Origin: Bacillota bacterium
GTDB taxonomy: Bacteria; Bacillota; DTU030
Direction: 5' to 3'
Assembly: GCA_012842325.1 (NCBI GenBank)
Contig: DUTA01000126.1
Location: forward strand, 1-8,970
DNA length: 8,970 bases
The translations under genes and the position numbers were made by a program. Every line of letters starts with the position of its first letter. The stretch's first letter is position 1. Below are positions 1-5,771 of this stretch, piece after piece. The notes beneath the pieces are model-generated. The model searched no databases. It was not told where the DNA came from and saw only the letters and a list, made by a program, of their open reading frames with translations.

Positions 1-445
1 CCTGGGGGTCATTGAGGGCGGAAAAGAGGAGATGGAGGCAGCGGCAAGGGCCGCCTACGAGAAGGGAAAGGGAATCTACGCCATGAAACCCCTGGGCGGG
101 GGCAACCTGCTCCGGGAAAGGGAGAAAGCCTTCCGCTATATTCTCGCCTTCCCCTGGGCCCATTCGGTGGCGGTGGGGATGCAGACGCCCGAAGAAATAG
201 AGTACAATGTGGCTTTATTTTCCGGGCGGGCCATCAGCCCCCAGCTGGCTGAAGCCGTGGACAGGAGTAAGAAGCGGCAGGTGCATATAGCCGAGTGGTG
301 TGAAGGTTGCGGGCTCTGCGCCCGGTACTGTCCGCAAGGAGCCCTGGTCCTGCAGGGGGGCCGGATGAAGGTCATACCGGAAAAATGCCTCCTCTGCGGT
401 TATTGCGGCGGGCACTGCCCCCAGTTCTGTATTAAGATCTATTGA
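1..445 (+). CDS. Aldo/keto reductase with C-terminal 2x[4Fe-4S] ferredoxin domain (3' part only)
   Basis: The reading frame is open from base 2, so the gene begins upstream of the window and about 148 C-terminal residues are visible. The first part has the end of an aldo/keto reductase TIM barrel: a KPLGGG segment, as in the strand carrying conserved Lys-Pro, then a stretch ending in VAVGMQTPEEIEYN, the usual last-helix region. The C-terminus carries two cysteine clusters, CEGCGLCARYCP and CLLCGYCGGHCP, each CxxCxxCxxxCP, the pattern for two [4Fe-4S] clusters. Family knowledge: such fused proteins occur mainly in anaerobes and are thought to be oxidoreductases that pass electrons through the clusters; the substrate cannot be read from this fragment. 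ruvX starts 19 bases after the stop codon with no terminator between, so the two are probably co-transcribed. Confidence 0.9.
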   Translation, partial: LGVIEGGKEEMEAAARAAYEKGKGIYAMKPLGGGNLLREREKAFRYILAFPWAHSVAVGMQTPEEIEYNVALFSGRAISPQLAEAVDRSKKRQVHIAEWCEGCGLCARYCPQGALVLQGGRMKVIPEKCLLCGYCGGHCPQFCIKIY

Positions 446-464
446 GTTACGGTGGGGAGTGGAG

Positions 465-887
465 ATGCGGCTTTTGGGCCTTGATGTCGGGGAAAAGACC
501 ATCGGTGTGGCGGTGAGCGACCCCCTGGGGCTGACGGCCCAGGGGGTGGAGGTAATAAGGCGGCGGGGCAGGGAAAGGGATCTGGAAAGGCTTGCGGAAC
601 TGGCCCAAACCTACGGTGTGGAAACTATTGTGATCGGTTTACCCAAAAATATGGATGGCAGCCTGGGAAAACAGGCAGAGCAGGTCATGGCCTTTGCCAC
701 CCTGGTGCAGGAAAGGTTAGACCTGCCCGTCGTCCTCTGGGATGAGCGCCTGACCACAATAGCTGCGGAACGGGCCCTGCTGGAGGCGGACTTGAGTCGA
801 GGAAGGAGGCGGGAAGTTATCGACAAAATGGCGGCTGTTTTAATTTTGCAGGGATATATGGACAGGCGGCGGACACAAAATCCTTGA
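465..887 (+). CDS. ruvX: RuvX / YqgF family RNase H-fold nuclease (putative pre-16S rRNA nuclease / Holliday junction resolvase)
   Basis: This 140-residue protein matches the RuvX/YqgF family in length and motifs. It has an N-terminal GLDVGEKTIGVAVSDPLG with Asp7, a central GLPKNMDGS near residue 58, DERLTT at 93-98, and a late IDKMAA with Asp120. The three acidic positions (7, 93, 120) fit the RNase H-like metal site. The family is linked in E. coli to maturation of the 16S rRNA 5' end and has been proposed as a Holliday junction resolvase. I chose ATG 465 because it gives the standard MRxLGLD start and has GGGGAG five bases upstream; GTG 459 is an in-frame alternative adding two residues, but the GGGGA touches it. 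In B. subtilis the homologue yrrK lies directly before yrzB and yrrL (mltG), the order seen here. Confidence 0.95.
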   Translation: MRLLGLDVGEKTIGVAVSDPLGLTAQGVEVIRRRGRERDLERLAELAQTYGVETIVIGLPKNMDGSLGKQAEQVMAFATLVQERLDLPVVLWDERLTTIAAERALLEADLSRGRRREVIDKMAAVLILQGYMDRRRTQNP

Positions 888-913
888 CTTATTGAGGGAA
901 GGGCAAGTACAAT
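884..913 (+). promoter_or_regulatory. Sigma-A promoter for the DUF1292 gene, overlapping the ruvX stop
   Basis: TTGACT at 884-889 and TACAAT at 908-913 are separated by 18 bases, each differing from the vegetative consensus at one position. The ruvX TGA stop (885-887) lies inside the -35 box. Transcription would begin near 920, giving a leader of about 27 bases before ATG 947. Predicted from sequence match only. Confidence 0.75.
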
Positions 914-946
914 GACACTAAGTTGAAAAAAAGCGGGGTGACGACA

Positions 947-1243
947 ATGAGTGAACAGGAAGACCGCATTGTTTTGTTGGATGAAGAGGGTAGAGAATAT
1001 GAATTCTATGTCGTTGATGTAATTGAGGTAGATGGGTACGAGTACGCAATCCTGCTGCCTACCGAGGAAGAAGTCACCGGGGAGGCCGAAGTCCTCCGGA
1101 TAGACAGGGATGATGAGGGTAAAGAAATCCTCGTGCAAATCGATGACGAGGAAGAATGGGAGCGGGTCGCCCAGGCCTGGGAGGACTATGTCGACGAGCT
1201 GTATGAAATGGACGAGCTGGACGAAGAGGACGAAGAACACTAA
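947..1243 (+). CDS. yrzB: DUF1292 family acidic protein (YrzB-like)
   Basis: This 98-residue, very acidic protein of unknown function belongs by appearance and position to the DUF1292 / YrzB family, which almost always follows ruvX in Firmicutes. The visible pattern is typical: an N-terminal IVLLDEEGREYEFYVVDVIEVDGYEYAILLP beta-rich core, a second short strand pair around VLRID and EILVQI, then an acidic tail beginning at EEEWERVAQAWEDYVDE and ending in a run of Asp/Glu. There are no cysteines, membrane segments or catalytic motifs. Start: ATG 947 has GGGGTGA five bases upstream; an upstream in-frame TTG at 923 would add eight residues and lies right at the predicted transcription start, so it is unlikely. 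A separate promoter precedes the gene and a terminator lies downstream, so it may be made independently of ruvX and mltG. Confidence 0.85.
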   Translation: MSEQEDRIVLLDEEGREYEFYVVDVIEVDGYEYAILLPTEEEVTGEAEVLRIDRDDEGKEILVQIDDEEEWERVAQAWEDYVDELYEMDELDEEDEEH

Positions 1244-1303
1244 AATATTTTTTGTTTTAGGATGTATATAACTGCTGGCACTGGAAATAATAGAAGATGT
1301 AGG

Positions 1304-1329
1304 AAGGTTGCTTATGGGGGAGCAATCTT
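1304..1329 (+). other. Hairpin upstream of the 1336-1370 terminator
   Basis: AAGGTTGCT (1304-1312) can pair with AGCAATCTT (1321-1329) over nine pairs, one of them G-U, around the loop TATGGGGG. It sits seven bases before the terminator hairpin. It may be part of a structured 3' end or small RNA, or chance. I do not recognise a known RNA family. Confidence 0.4.
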
Positions 1330-1335
1330 ACTCTC

Positions 1336-1370
1336 GGAAACGCACGGGAGAACTGTGCGTTTCCTTTTTT
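1336..1370 (+). terminator. Intrinsic terminator after the DUF1292 gene
   Basis: GGAAACGCAC (1336-1345) pairs perfectly with GTGCGTTTCC (1355-1364), loop of nine bases, followed by six T (1365-1370). It lies 92 bases after the DUF1292 stop and 82 before mltG, and would separate the two units. It could also act as an attenuator if readthrough into mltG is controlled. Confidence 0.85.
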
Positions 1371-1377
1371 GTGGAAT

Positions 1378-1420
1378 AGATATAATAGTTGTTAATTATT
1401 CGCGAGAAAGATATAATAGT
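1378..1420 (+). repeat. Tandem-spaced 12-bp direct repeat containing TATAAT
   Basis: AGATATAATAGT occurs at 1378-1389 and again, unchanged, at 1409-1420, exactly 31 bases apart (about three helical turns). Each copy contains a perfect TATAAT (1381-1386 and 1412-1417). It may reflect two promoters or a local duplication. Confidence 0.7.
1389..1417 (+). promoter_or_regulatory. Sigma-A promoter for mltG
   Basis: TTGTTA (1389-1394) and TATAAT (1412-1417) are spaced by 17 bases, a good vegetative promoter, with transcription expected near 1424 and the mltG ATG at 1452. The upstream TATAAT at 1381-1386 has no clear -35 partner at normal spacing. Confidence 0.7.
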
Positions 1421-1451
1421 GGTGTATTCTGGGCAGTGGGGAGGAAGGAGA

Positions 1452-2492
1452 ATGGCCGCATCCAGCACCATCCAACAGGCCCGGCGCTATCTGGTACATA
1501 TGGTCATTGGCATTATTGCCGCCCTTTTATTGTTAATAATTGGAATCAACAATCTTCTGGCCCCTGTAACCCTTGACAACACCGGAGCCCCCGTTCGGGT
1601 GGTTATTCCCCGGGGGGCAACGGGTGAGAACATTGCCCGCATTCTGGCGGAAGAAGGCCTGATCAAGAATGAGCTTTTGTTTCGGCTTTTGGTGCGCTGG
1701 AATGGGGCGGAGGCAAAACTGCAGGCCGGCGAGTATGAACTCTCCCCGGCCATGGCTCCCGGGGAGATTATCGACCGCCTGGTGCAGGGAGATACCGTGG
1801 ATGAATACGTGCGGGTAACTATCCCCGAAGGCTATACGGTGCTCCAGGTTGCCGATCTCCTGGCGGAAAAAGGTCTCGTGGACCGGGAGCGGTTTCTGAA
1901 CCTGGTGCAGGAGGGTGCCTTTGCCTTCGATTTTCTCGCCGAAATACCCGACACCGTCCAGTACCGCCTGGAAGGGTATCTTTTTCCCGATACCTATTAC
2001 TTTGCCCCGGAGGCGGGGGAAGAAACCGTCATTAACCGGATGCTGCAGCGCTTTGCGGAAGTGGTGACCCCGGAATTCCGGGAGCGGGCCCGGGAACTGG
2101 GGATGTCCCTCCACGAACTGATAACCCTGGCTTCCATCGTTGAACGGGAAGCCCGCTTACCGGAAGAACGGCCCATTATTGCCGGTGTCTTTCACAACCG
2201 GCTGCAGCTTGGCCGGAAGCTGGAGTCCTGTGCCACCATCCAGTACATACTGGGGGAACCCAAAGAAAGGCTGCTCACCGAAGACACCCGCATTCCTTCT
2301 CCCTACAACACATACCTGCATGCCGGGCTGCCACCGGGACCCATTGCCGCCCCCGGTGAGGCCTCTATACGGGCGGCGGCCTATCCCGAGGAGACCGAAT
2401 ACCTGTATTTCCTTGCTGATAATGACGGAAGTCACATTTTCAGCCGTACCCTGGAAGAACACAATCAGGCCAAGAAGCGAGTACAGAGATGA
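1452..2492 (+). CDS. mltG: MltG endolytic murein transglycosylase (YceG family)
   Basis: This 346-residue membrane-anchored protein carries the hallmarks of MltG, which cuts nascent glycan strands inside the chain and is thought to set strand length during peptidoglycan synthesis. A short N-terminal tail is followed by one hydrophobic segment at about 17-38 (inside-to-outside anchor). A LysM-like region starts at about 48 (VRVVIPRGATGENIARIL). The catalytic domain has GYLFPDTY (about 176-182), LASIVEREA with the expected catalytic Glu at about 231, VFHNRL, and near the C-terminus IPSPYNTYLHAGLPPGPIAAPG. Start ATG 1452 is preceded by GGGGAGG at seven bases and a second GAAGGAG nearer; a TTG at 1389 in the same frame coincides with the promoter -35 and is rejected. 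In B. subtilis the homologue yrrL is likewise downstream of yrzB. Confidence 0.95.
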   Translation: MAASSTIQQARRYLVHMVIGIIAALLLLIIGINNLLAPVTLDNTGAPVRVVIPRGATGENIARILAEEGLIKNELLFRLLVRWNGAEAKLQAGEYELSPAMAPGEIIDRLVQGDTVDEYVRVTIPEGYTVLQVADLLAEKGLVDRERFLNLVQEGAFAFDFLAEIPDTVQYRLEGYLFPDTYYFAPEAGEETVINRMLQRFAEVVTPEFRERARELGMSLHELITLASIVEREARLPEERPIIAGVFHNRLQLGRKLESCATIQYILGEPKERLLTEDTRIPSPYNTYLHAGLPPGPIAAPGEASIRAAAYPEETEYLYFLADNDGSHIFSRTLEEHNQAKKRVQR

Positions 2493-2570
2493 GGCCCCTT
2501 GCCCCAGCTTTCTGCCCTCCCCTCCCGGCAGGAATTGGGAAAGGCTATGGGGCCCGTGGACTTTGTCCGC
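2493..2570 (+). other. GC-rich segment with nested potential stems, no gene recognised
   Basis: Downstream of mltG the strand can fold into nested stems: GGCCCC 2493-2498 with GGGGCC 2549-2554, AGC plus TTTC 2506-2512 with GAAA plus GCT 2539-2546 (one bulged G), and TGCC 2513-2516 with GGCA 2527-2530. A small hairpin, GTGGAC with GTCCGC around TTT, follows at 2556-2570. No RNA family is recognised. GC-rich sequence often gives such stems by chance. Confidence 0.25.
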
Positions 2571-2616
2571 CGATAAAGGATGGGAGGGGGCTGAATAATG
2601 AAGGAGAATGAAAATG

Positions 2617-2640
2617 GCGCGCCCAGGGCGTGCTTTTTTT
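2617..2640 (+). terminator. Intrinsic terminator after mltG
   Basis: GCGCGC (2617-2622) pairs with GCGTGC (2628-2633), one G-U pair, around CCAGG, followed directly by seven T (2634-2640). It is the likely end of the mltG transcript, about 125 bases after its stop. Confidence 0.75.
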
Positions 2641-2648
2641 ATTTCCAG

Positions 2649-2669
2649 CCGGCTTTAGCCGGTTTCTTT
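2649..2669 (+). terminator. Second, weaker terminator-like hairpin
   Basis: CCGGC (2649-2653) pairs with GCCGG (2658-2662) around TTTA, followed by TTTCTTT. It may back up the first terminator nine bases upstream. The broken T-run makes it weaker. Confidence 0.4.
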
Positions 2670-2670
2670 C

Positions 2671-2688
2671 CGCTGACAGCTCTCAGCG
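2671..2688. repeat. Perfect 6-6-6 inverted repeat upstream of the PBP promoter candidate
   Basis: CGCTGA (2671-2676) and TCAGCG (2683-2688) form a perfect dyad around CAGCTC, 15 bases before the candidate -35 at 2704. It could be an operator or a hairpin. Nothing in the sequence identifies the binding protein. Confidence 0.35.
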
Positions 2689-2703
2689 AAATAATCTCTC
2701 TAT

Positions 2704-2732
2704 GCATAGCGGGTTCCCTTTTCGGTTATAAG
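2704..2732 (+). promoter_or_regulatory. Candidate forespore (sigma-F-type) promoter for the PBP gene
   Basis: GCATA (2704-2708) matches the -35 element of sigma-F/sigma-G promoters. Fifteen bases later GGTTATAAG (2724-2732) matches the sigma-F -10 pattern at its GG, A and A positions but has G where the final T is usual. No good sigma-A -35 fits the TTATAA here. Consensus is recalled from B. subtilis, so this is a prediction. Confidence 0.4.
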
Positions 2733-2764
2733 AAAAGGTGAGGTTCCGGGCTGGAGGGAGGATT

Positions 2765-4432
2765 ATGGGAAAAGCGGGAAAGAGGGTTCTTGTTCTGGCT
2801 CTGTTCTTTACCCTGGGGTTTAGCCTTCTGGGTGTGCAGCTGGTCCGGATCCAGCTGTGGCTGGGCCCCCAATTGCAGGCCCGGGCCCAGGACCAGCAGA
2901 GACAGACCCTGACTATGAAGATACCCCGGGGGCAGATCTACGATAGGAATATGGTTTCCCTCACAGGTGCCCACTGGGAGCCGGTACTGGTGGTATTCCC
3001 CTCTCTGGTGGAAGACAAAGGGACTACTGCCCGGGAACTGGCTGCTTTTCTGGGCCGGGAGGGGGAGGAAATCGCGGCTCTCCTGGATAAGGGTCAACCC
3101 TTTTCCTGCGAAGTAAACAGGCTTGTTCCGGCCCTGGAAGTATTTGCCGCCGGTTCCTTCCCGGGCGTTTTTCTCCTGCCGCAGGAAAAACGCTACGAGG
3201 ACCGGGCCCTGGCCCGGCATATAATTGGCTATGTGCAGCAGGGTGAGAACAAAGGGGTTTCAGGATTAGAAAGGCATTATAATGCCCATTTGCAGGGGGG
3301 GCGGGAACTGGAGCTGGTCGCCTGGGTCGATGCCAATGGCAATGTTATTCCCGGCCTTGGCCTCCAGCAGGTGGCGGGGGGTGAGGCCGGCCAGGGAGAT
3401 TTAGTTTTGACCCTCGATGCCCGGGTCCAGGGCATTGTGGAGGAAGTAATGGAGGAAAGGGTTGAAAGGGGGGCTGTGGTTGTTGTCCAGGTCCAGAGCG
3501 GGGAAATCCTGGCCCTGGCCAGCCGGCCCAACTTCCGCCAGGACCGGATCGAGGAGTATCTCGCCAGGACCGATGCCTGCCTGCTAAACCGGGCCCTGTG
3601 CAATTACCCCCCCGGTTCCCTCTTTAAGATTATTGTCCTTGCCGCCGCCCTCGAAGAAGGCCTGACCCATTTGGAAGAGGAGTTTTACTGCGGGGGTTTT
3701 ACAACCGTCGGCGATCAGGTATTCCGCTGCCACCAGTACAGGGAGGGGGGCCATGGTTTTATAACCCTGGAGGAAGCCTTTGCCGAATCCTGCAACCCCG
3801 TTTTCATCACCCTGGCCCAGCGGATCGGCTGCCAGCGGCTCCTGAATTACAGCCGCCGTCTGGGAATTGGCGAAGCCATCCTGGGGCTGCCGGAGGAAAA
3901 GGAGGGGTATCTGGCCGAAGACCTCCCATATCCGGGGGACCTGGCCAATCTTTCCCTGGGGCAGGGCCCCATTCTGGCCACGCCCCTGCAGATGGCCCAA
4001 ATAACCCAGGCAGTTGCCAGCGGGGGTGTTTTGAAGCCCCTGCGATTGGTGAAGGATGGTCCCGCCGATGAACCGGGGGGAGAAAAAAGGGCAAGGAGGG
4101 TCCTCTCGGCCGGCACTGCCGCCGCTCTCCAGCGGGTCATGCACAGGGCAGTGGAAACCGGGACTGGTACTTTGGCGGCGAGCCCCCGGTTCAGCTGCGG
4201 GGGGAAGACGGGGACGGCCGAGACGGGCAAAACTACCCCAGAAGGCAAGACCCTCAGCCACGCCTGGTTTGCCGGCTTTGCCCCCCTGGATAAGCCATTG
4301 CTGGCGGTGGTGGTTTTGGTCGAGGAGGGGGGAAGCGGGGGTCAGGTGGCGGCCCCAATCTTCCAGGCTATTCTCAACAGAGTTTTTGCCGAGATACCCC
4401 TGGCAGATTTGGAACCGGCAGCCGGCCCCTGA
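2765..4432 (+). CDS. Class B penicillin-binding protein (transpeptidase), possibly sporulation-related
   Basis: This 555-residue class B PBP cross-links peptidoglycan stem peptides outside the membrane. One membrane anchor lies at about 6-27. RGQIYDR (55-61) opens the dimerisation domain, and GEILALASRPNF leads into the transpeptidase domain. All three active-site motifs are present: SLFK (Ser285, Lys288) after YPPG, SCN (342-344), and KTG (481-483) in GGKTGTAETG. LSLGQG and the PLQMAQ helix are also typical. There is no PASTA domain after the transpeptidase, unlike SpoVD, so it resembles the PBP2 / PbpI type more; I cannot assign the subgroup firmly. ATG 2765 follows GGAGGGAGG. GTG 2738 in frame would add nine residues but has no good Shine-Dalgarno site. 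sigK follows after 115 bases with no clear terminator, and the promoter candidate is of forespore type, which suggests a role in spore cortex or germ-cell wall; that part is inference. Confidence 0.9.
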   Translation: MGKAGKRVLVLALFFTLGFSLLGVQLVRIQLWLGPQLQARAQDQQRQTLTMKIPRGQIYDRNMVSLTGAHWEPVLVVFPSLVEDKGTTARELAAFLGREGEEIAALLDKGQPFSCEVNRLVPALEVFAAGSFPGVFLLPQEKRYEDRALARHIIGYVQQGENKGVSGLERHYNAHLQGGRELELVAWVDANGNVIPGLGLQQVAGGEAGQGDLVLTLDARVQGIVEEVMEERVERGAVVVVQVQSGEILALASRPNFRQDRIEEYLARTDACLLNRALCNYPPGSLFKIIVLAAALEEGLTHLEEEFYCGGFTTVGDQVFRCHQYREGGHGFITLEEAFAESCNPVFITLAQRIGCQRLLNYSRRLGIGEAILGLPEEKEGYLAEDLPYPGDLANLSLGQGPILATPLQMAQITQAVASGGVLKPLRLVKDGPADEPGGEKRARRVLSAGTAAALQRVMHRAVETGTGTLAASPRFSCGGKTGTAETGKTTPEGKTLSHAWFAGFAPLDKPLLAVVVLVEEGGSGGQVAAPIFQAILNRVFAEIPLADLEPAAGP

Positions 4433-4481
4433 TTTACCTTTTGTATGGAGCTCTGCCTGAAAATACTTGCCCGGGGACAGG

Positions 4482-4510
4482 CACAAAGGGTGCAGGGGTG
4501 CCATAGGATA
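4482..4510 (+). promoter_or_regulatory. Dual sigma-K / sigma-E promoter candidate for sigK
   Basis: CACA (4482-4485), 16 bases, then CATAGGATA (4502-4510) fits the sigma-K pattern mACm-N16-CATAnnnTA completely. Read as sigma-E, GCACAAA (4481-4487) matches KMATAWW at six of seven places, with a 14-base spacer and a -10 that matches CATACAMTR at seven of nine. The start would fall near 4517, about 31 bases before the gene. In B. subtilis sigK is transcribed first by sigma-E and then by sigma-K, so this site fits the known logic. Confidence 0.65.
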
Positions 4511-4547
4511 AAAGGGCAGACTTACATCCCTGCTGGAGGTGAATTAT

Positions 4548-5258
4548 GTGCTTCCCCTGCCTGTGGCGGCCCTTGCCATGTCCCTTTTAAAAGGCTTGAT
4601 GCTCCTGGTTTCTTATGTTACGAGCAGCAATGCCTTTCCCCTTCCTTTTTCCGAAGAAGAGGAGCAGAAATACCTGCTGCAGATGGAGCAGGGAGATGAA
4701 ATTGCCCGGAACCTGCTGGTAGAAAGAAACCTGCGCCTGGTGGCCCACATTGTTAAAAAATTTGACAACACCGGTGAAGATATTGATGACCTCATCTCCA
4801 TCGGCACCATTGGTCTCATTAAGGCCATCAACACCTTTGACCGGACCCAGGGAACCCGCCTGGCCACATACGCCGCCCGGTGTATCGAAAACGAAATTCT
4901 CATGTTTCTCCGCACAACGCGCCGAACCAGGAGCGAAGTGTCCCTCTATGAACCCATCGGGGTCGACAAGGAAGGCAACGAAATAAGCCTGATGGAAATC
5001 CTGGGCACCGGCGTCGATGCTGTCCCAGAACAGATTGAGCTTCGCTTTGAGCAACAGAAACTGCTGGAGAAACTGAAAAAACTGGGCTGGCGGGAAAGAA
5101 AGGTACTGGAGTTGCGCTACGGCCTCCGGGACGGGCTTAAGAAAACCCAGAGGGAAATATCCAAAATGCTGGGGATCTCCCGGTCTTATGTGTCGCGGAT
5201 TGAAAAAAGGGCCCTGCACGAGCTGTATCATGAATTACAGCTGGAAATTGAAGCCTGA
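4548..5258 (+). CDS. sigK: RNA polymerase sporulation sigma factor sigma-K, precursor form
   Basis: This 236-residue sigma-70 family factor closely resembles B. subtilis pro-sigma-K; it directs late mother-cell transcription (spore coat and maturation). A hydrophobic pro-sequence is present: residues 1-22, ending VAALAMSLLKGLMLLVSYV, aligns with the B. subtilis pro-peptide, where SpoIVFB cuts between Ser and Tyr; here that would be Ser22-Tyr23. Region 2 is seen as NLRLVAHIVKKF through DLISIGTIGLIKAINTF (81-97) and YAARCIENEI. Region 4 has the helix-turn-helix TQREISKMLGISRSYVSRIEKRA (about 200-222). GTG 4548 is chosen because GGAGG (4535-4539) is eight bases away; GTG 4539 overlaps that site. 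The gene is continuous, with no skin-type element interrupting it. Activity is likely controlled by the promoter at 4482-4510 and by pro-sequence cleavage. Confidence 0.96.
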   Translation: MLPLPVAALAMSLLKGLMLLVSYVTSSNAFPLPFSEEEEQKYLLQMEQGDEIARNLLVERNLRLVAHIVKKFDNTGEDIDDLISIGTIGLIKAINTFDRTQGTRLATYAARCIENEILMFLRTTRRTRSEVSLYEPIGVDKEGNEISLMEILGTGVDAVPEQIELRFEQQKLLEKLKKLGWRERKVLELRYGLRDGLKKTQREISKMLGISRSYVSRIEKRALHELYHELQLEIEA

Positions 5259-5266
5259 AGGAGAAT

Positions 5267-5331
5267 GCTCAGGCCTGCCGGTGGTTTGAACCACCGGCTT
5301 CTTGCTGAGCCGGAACAGTAACCATTGTTCC
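5267..5331 (+). other. Nested and alternative hairpins between sigK and the next gene
   Basis: GCCGGTGG (5277-5284) pairs with CCACCGGC (5291-5298) around TTTGAA, enclosed by GCTCAG (5267-5272) with CTGAGC (5305-5310). A further hairpin, GGAACA (5312-5317) with TGTTCC (5326-5331), follows. CCGGC 5294-5298 can instead pair with GCCGG 5309-5313, which excludes the first two stems. There is no good T-run, only CTTCTTG, so this is not a standard terminator although it may end the sigK message. Confidence 0.5.
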
Positions 5332-5380
5332 CCGGGAGAATAAAATGGAATAAATAAGTGGCAGGAAGGGGGGTAAACCA

Positions 5381-5770
5381 ATGTACTGGTACAATGGGCC
5401 CGGTTATCCGATGTATCCCGGCAATCCGGGTGGGCCCTATTATCCGGCCTTTCCCGGTGCTGGCTGGCAGCTGGATTATGACAGTATCGAAGGGCACCTC
5501 TGGTCCTATTACCCGTCCCTTTACCATGAGGTCTACCCGGTAGTGGAACGGGTTTTAAATGAAAGGGACGACCCCTGGCGTTATCCTGTGCCGCCCCGGA
5601 CCATGGTCGAAGAGATGGTCGCCGAGGTAGAACGGCGGTGGCAGTGGTCTGGTGAAGGGGGGGAAGGGGCGGCGGAAGTGGAGACCCAGCAGCGCCGCCT
5701 GCTCAGGGCCTTTATCTTTGTGATTTTACTGGATGAACTCCTGCGCCGTAGGAGAAGAATCTTCCGGTAA
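5381..5770 (+). CDS. Hypothetical Tyr/Pro/Gly-rich protein next to sigK
   Basis: I do not recognise this 129-residue protein. Its first 26 residues contain six Tyr, seven Pro and six Gly (starting MYWYNGPGYPMYPGNPGG), a low-complexity aromatic segment like those of spore coat and other surface proteins. Residues 30-70 remain aromatic-rich (Trp41, Tyr43-44, Tyr48, Tyr52, Trp66, Tyr68). Residues 73-89 look like a charged helix (MVEEMVAEVERRWQW), a short Gly/Glu linker follows, and the C-terminus is a hydrophobic patch (LLRAFIFVILLDELL, 107-121) ending in RRRRRIFR. That patch contains Asp and Glu, so a true membrane span is doubtful. There are no cysteines. ATG 5381 has AAGGGGGG seven bases upstream. 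A promoter is not clear. Position after sigK and composition suggest a coat-associated role, but that is only a guess. Confidence 0.75.
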   Translation: MYWYNGPGYPMYPGNPGGPYYPAFPGAGWQLDYDSIEGHLWSYYPSLYHEVYPVVERVLNERDDPWRYPVPPRTMVEEMVAEVERRWQWSGEGGEGAAEVETQQRRLLRAFIFVILLDELLRRRRRIFR

Positions 5771-5771
5771 A

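Noticed and set aside
1276..1295. A TGGCAC that resembles half of a sigma-54 promoter.
   Set aside because: The required TTGCA-type second half is absent at the right spacing.
1262..1576. A plus-strand frame of 104 codons starting in the yrzB-mltG gap.
   Set aside because: No Shine-Dalgarno site. It runs through a terminator and a promoter and overlaps mltG in another frame.
2140..2598. A plus-strand frame of 152 codons overlapping the end of mltG.
   Set aside because: It is a +1-type shadow of mltG coding sequence; no ribosome site and no domain.
3584..4504. A 306-codon minus-strand open frame opposite the PBP gene.
   Set aside because: The PBP on the plus strand has all catalytic motifs. 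The antisense product shows no domain and is a codon-bias shadow.
4539..5258. Search for a skin-like insertion or frameshift in sigK.
   Set aside because: The frame is continuous from pro-sequence through region 4, so no rearrangement is needed.
5325..5356. Possible sigma-A promoter for the orphan gene: TTGTTC with AT-rich TAAAAT or TAAATA downstream.
   Set aside because: TAAAAT is only 10 bases and TAAATA 20 bases from the -35, so neither spacing is convincing. No sigma-E or sigma-K motif was found either.
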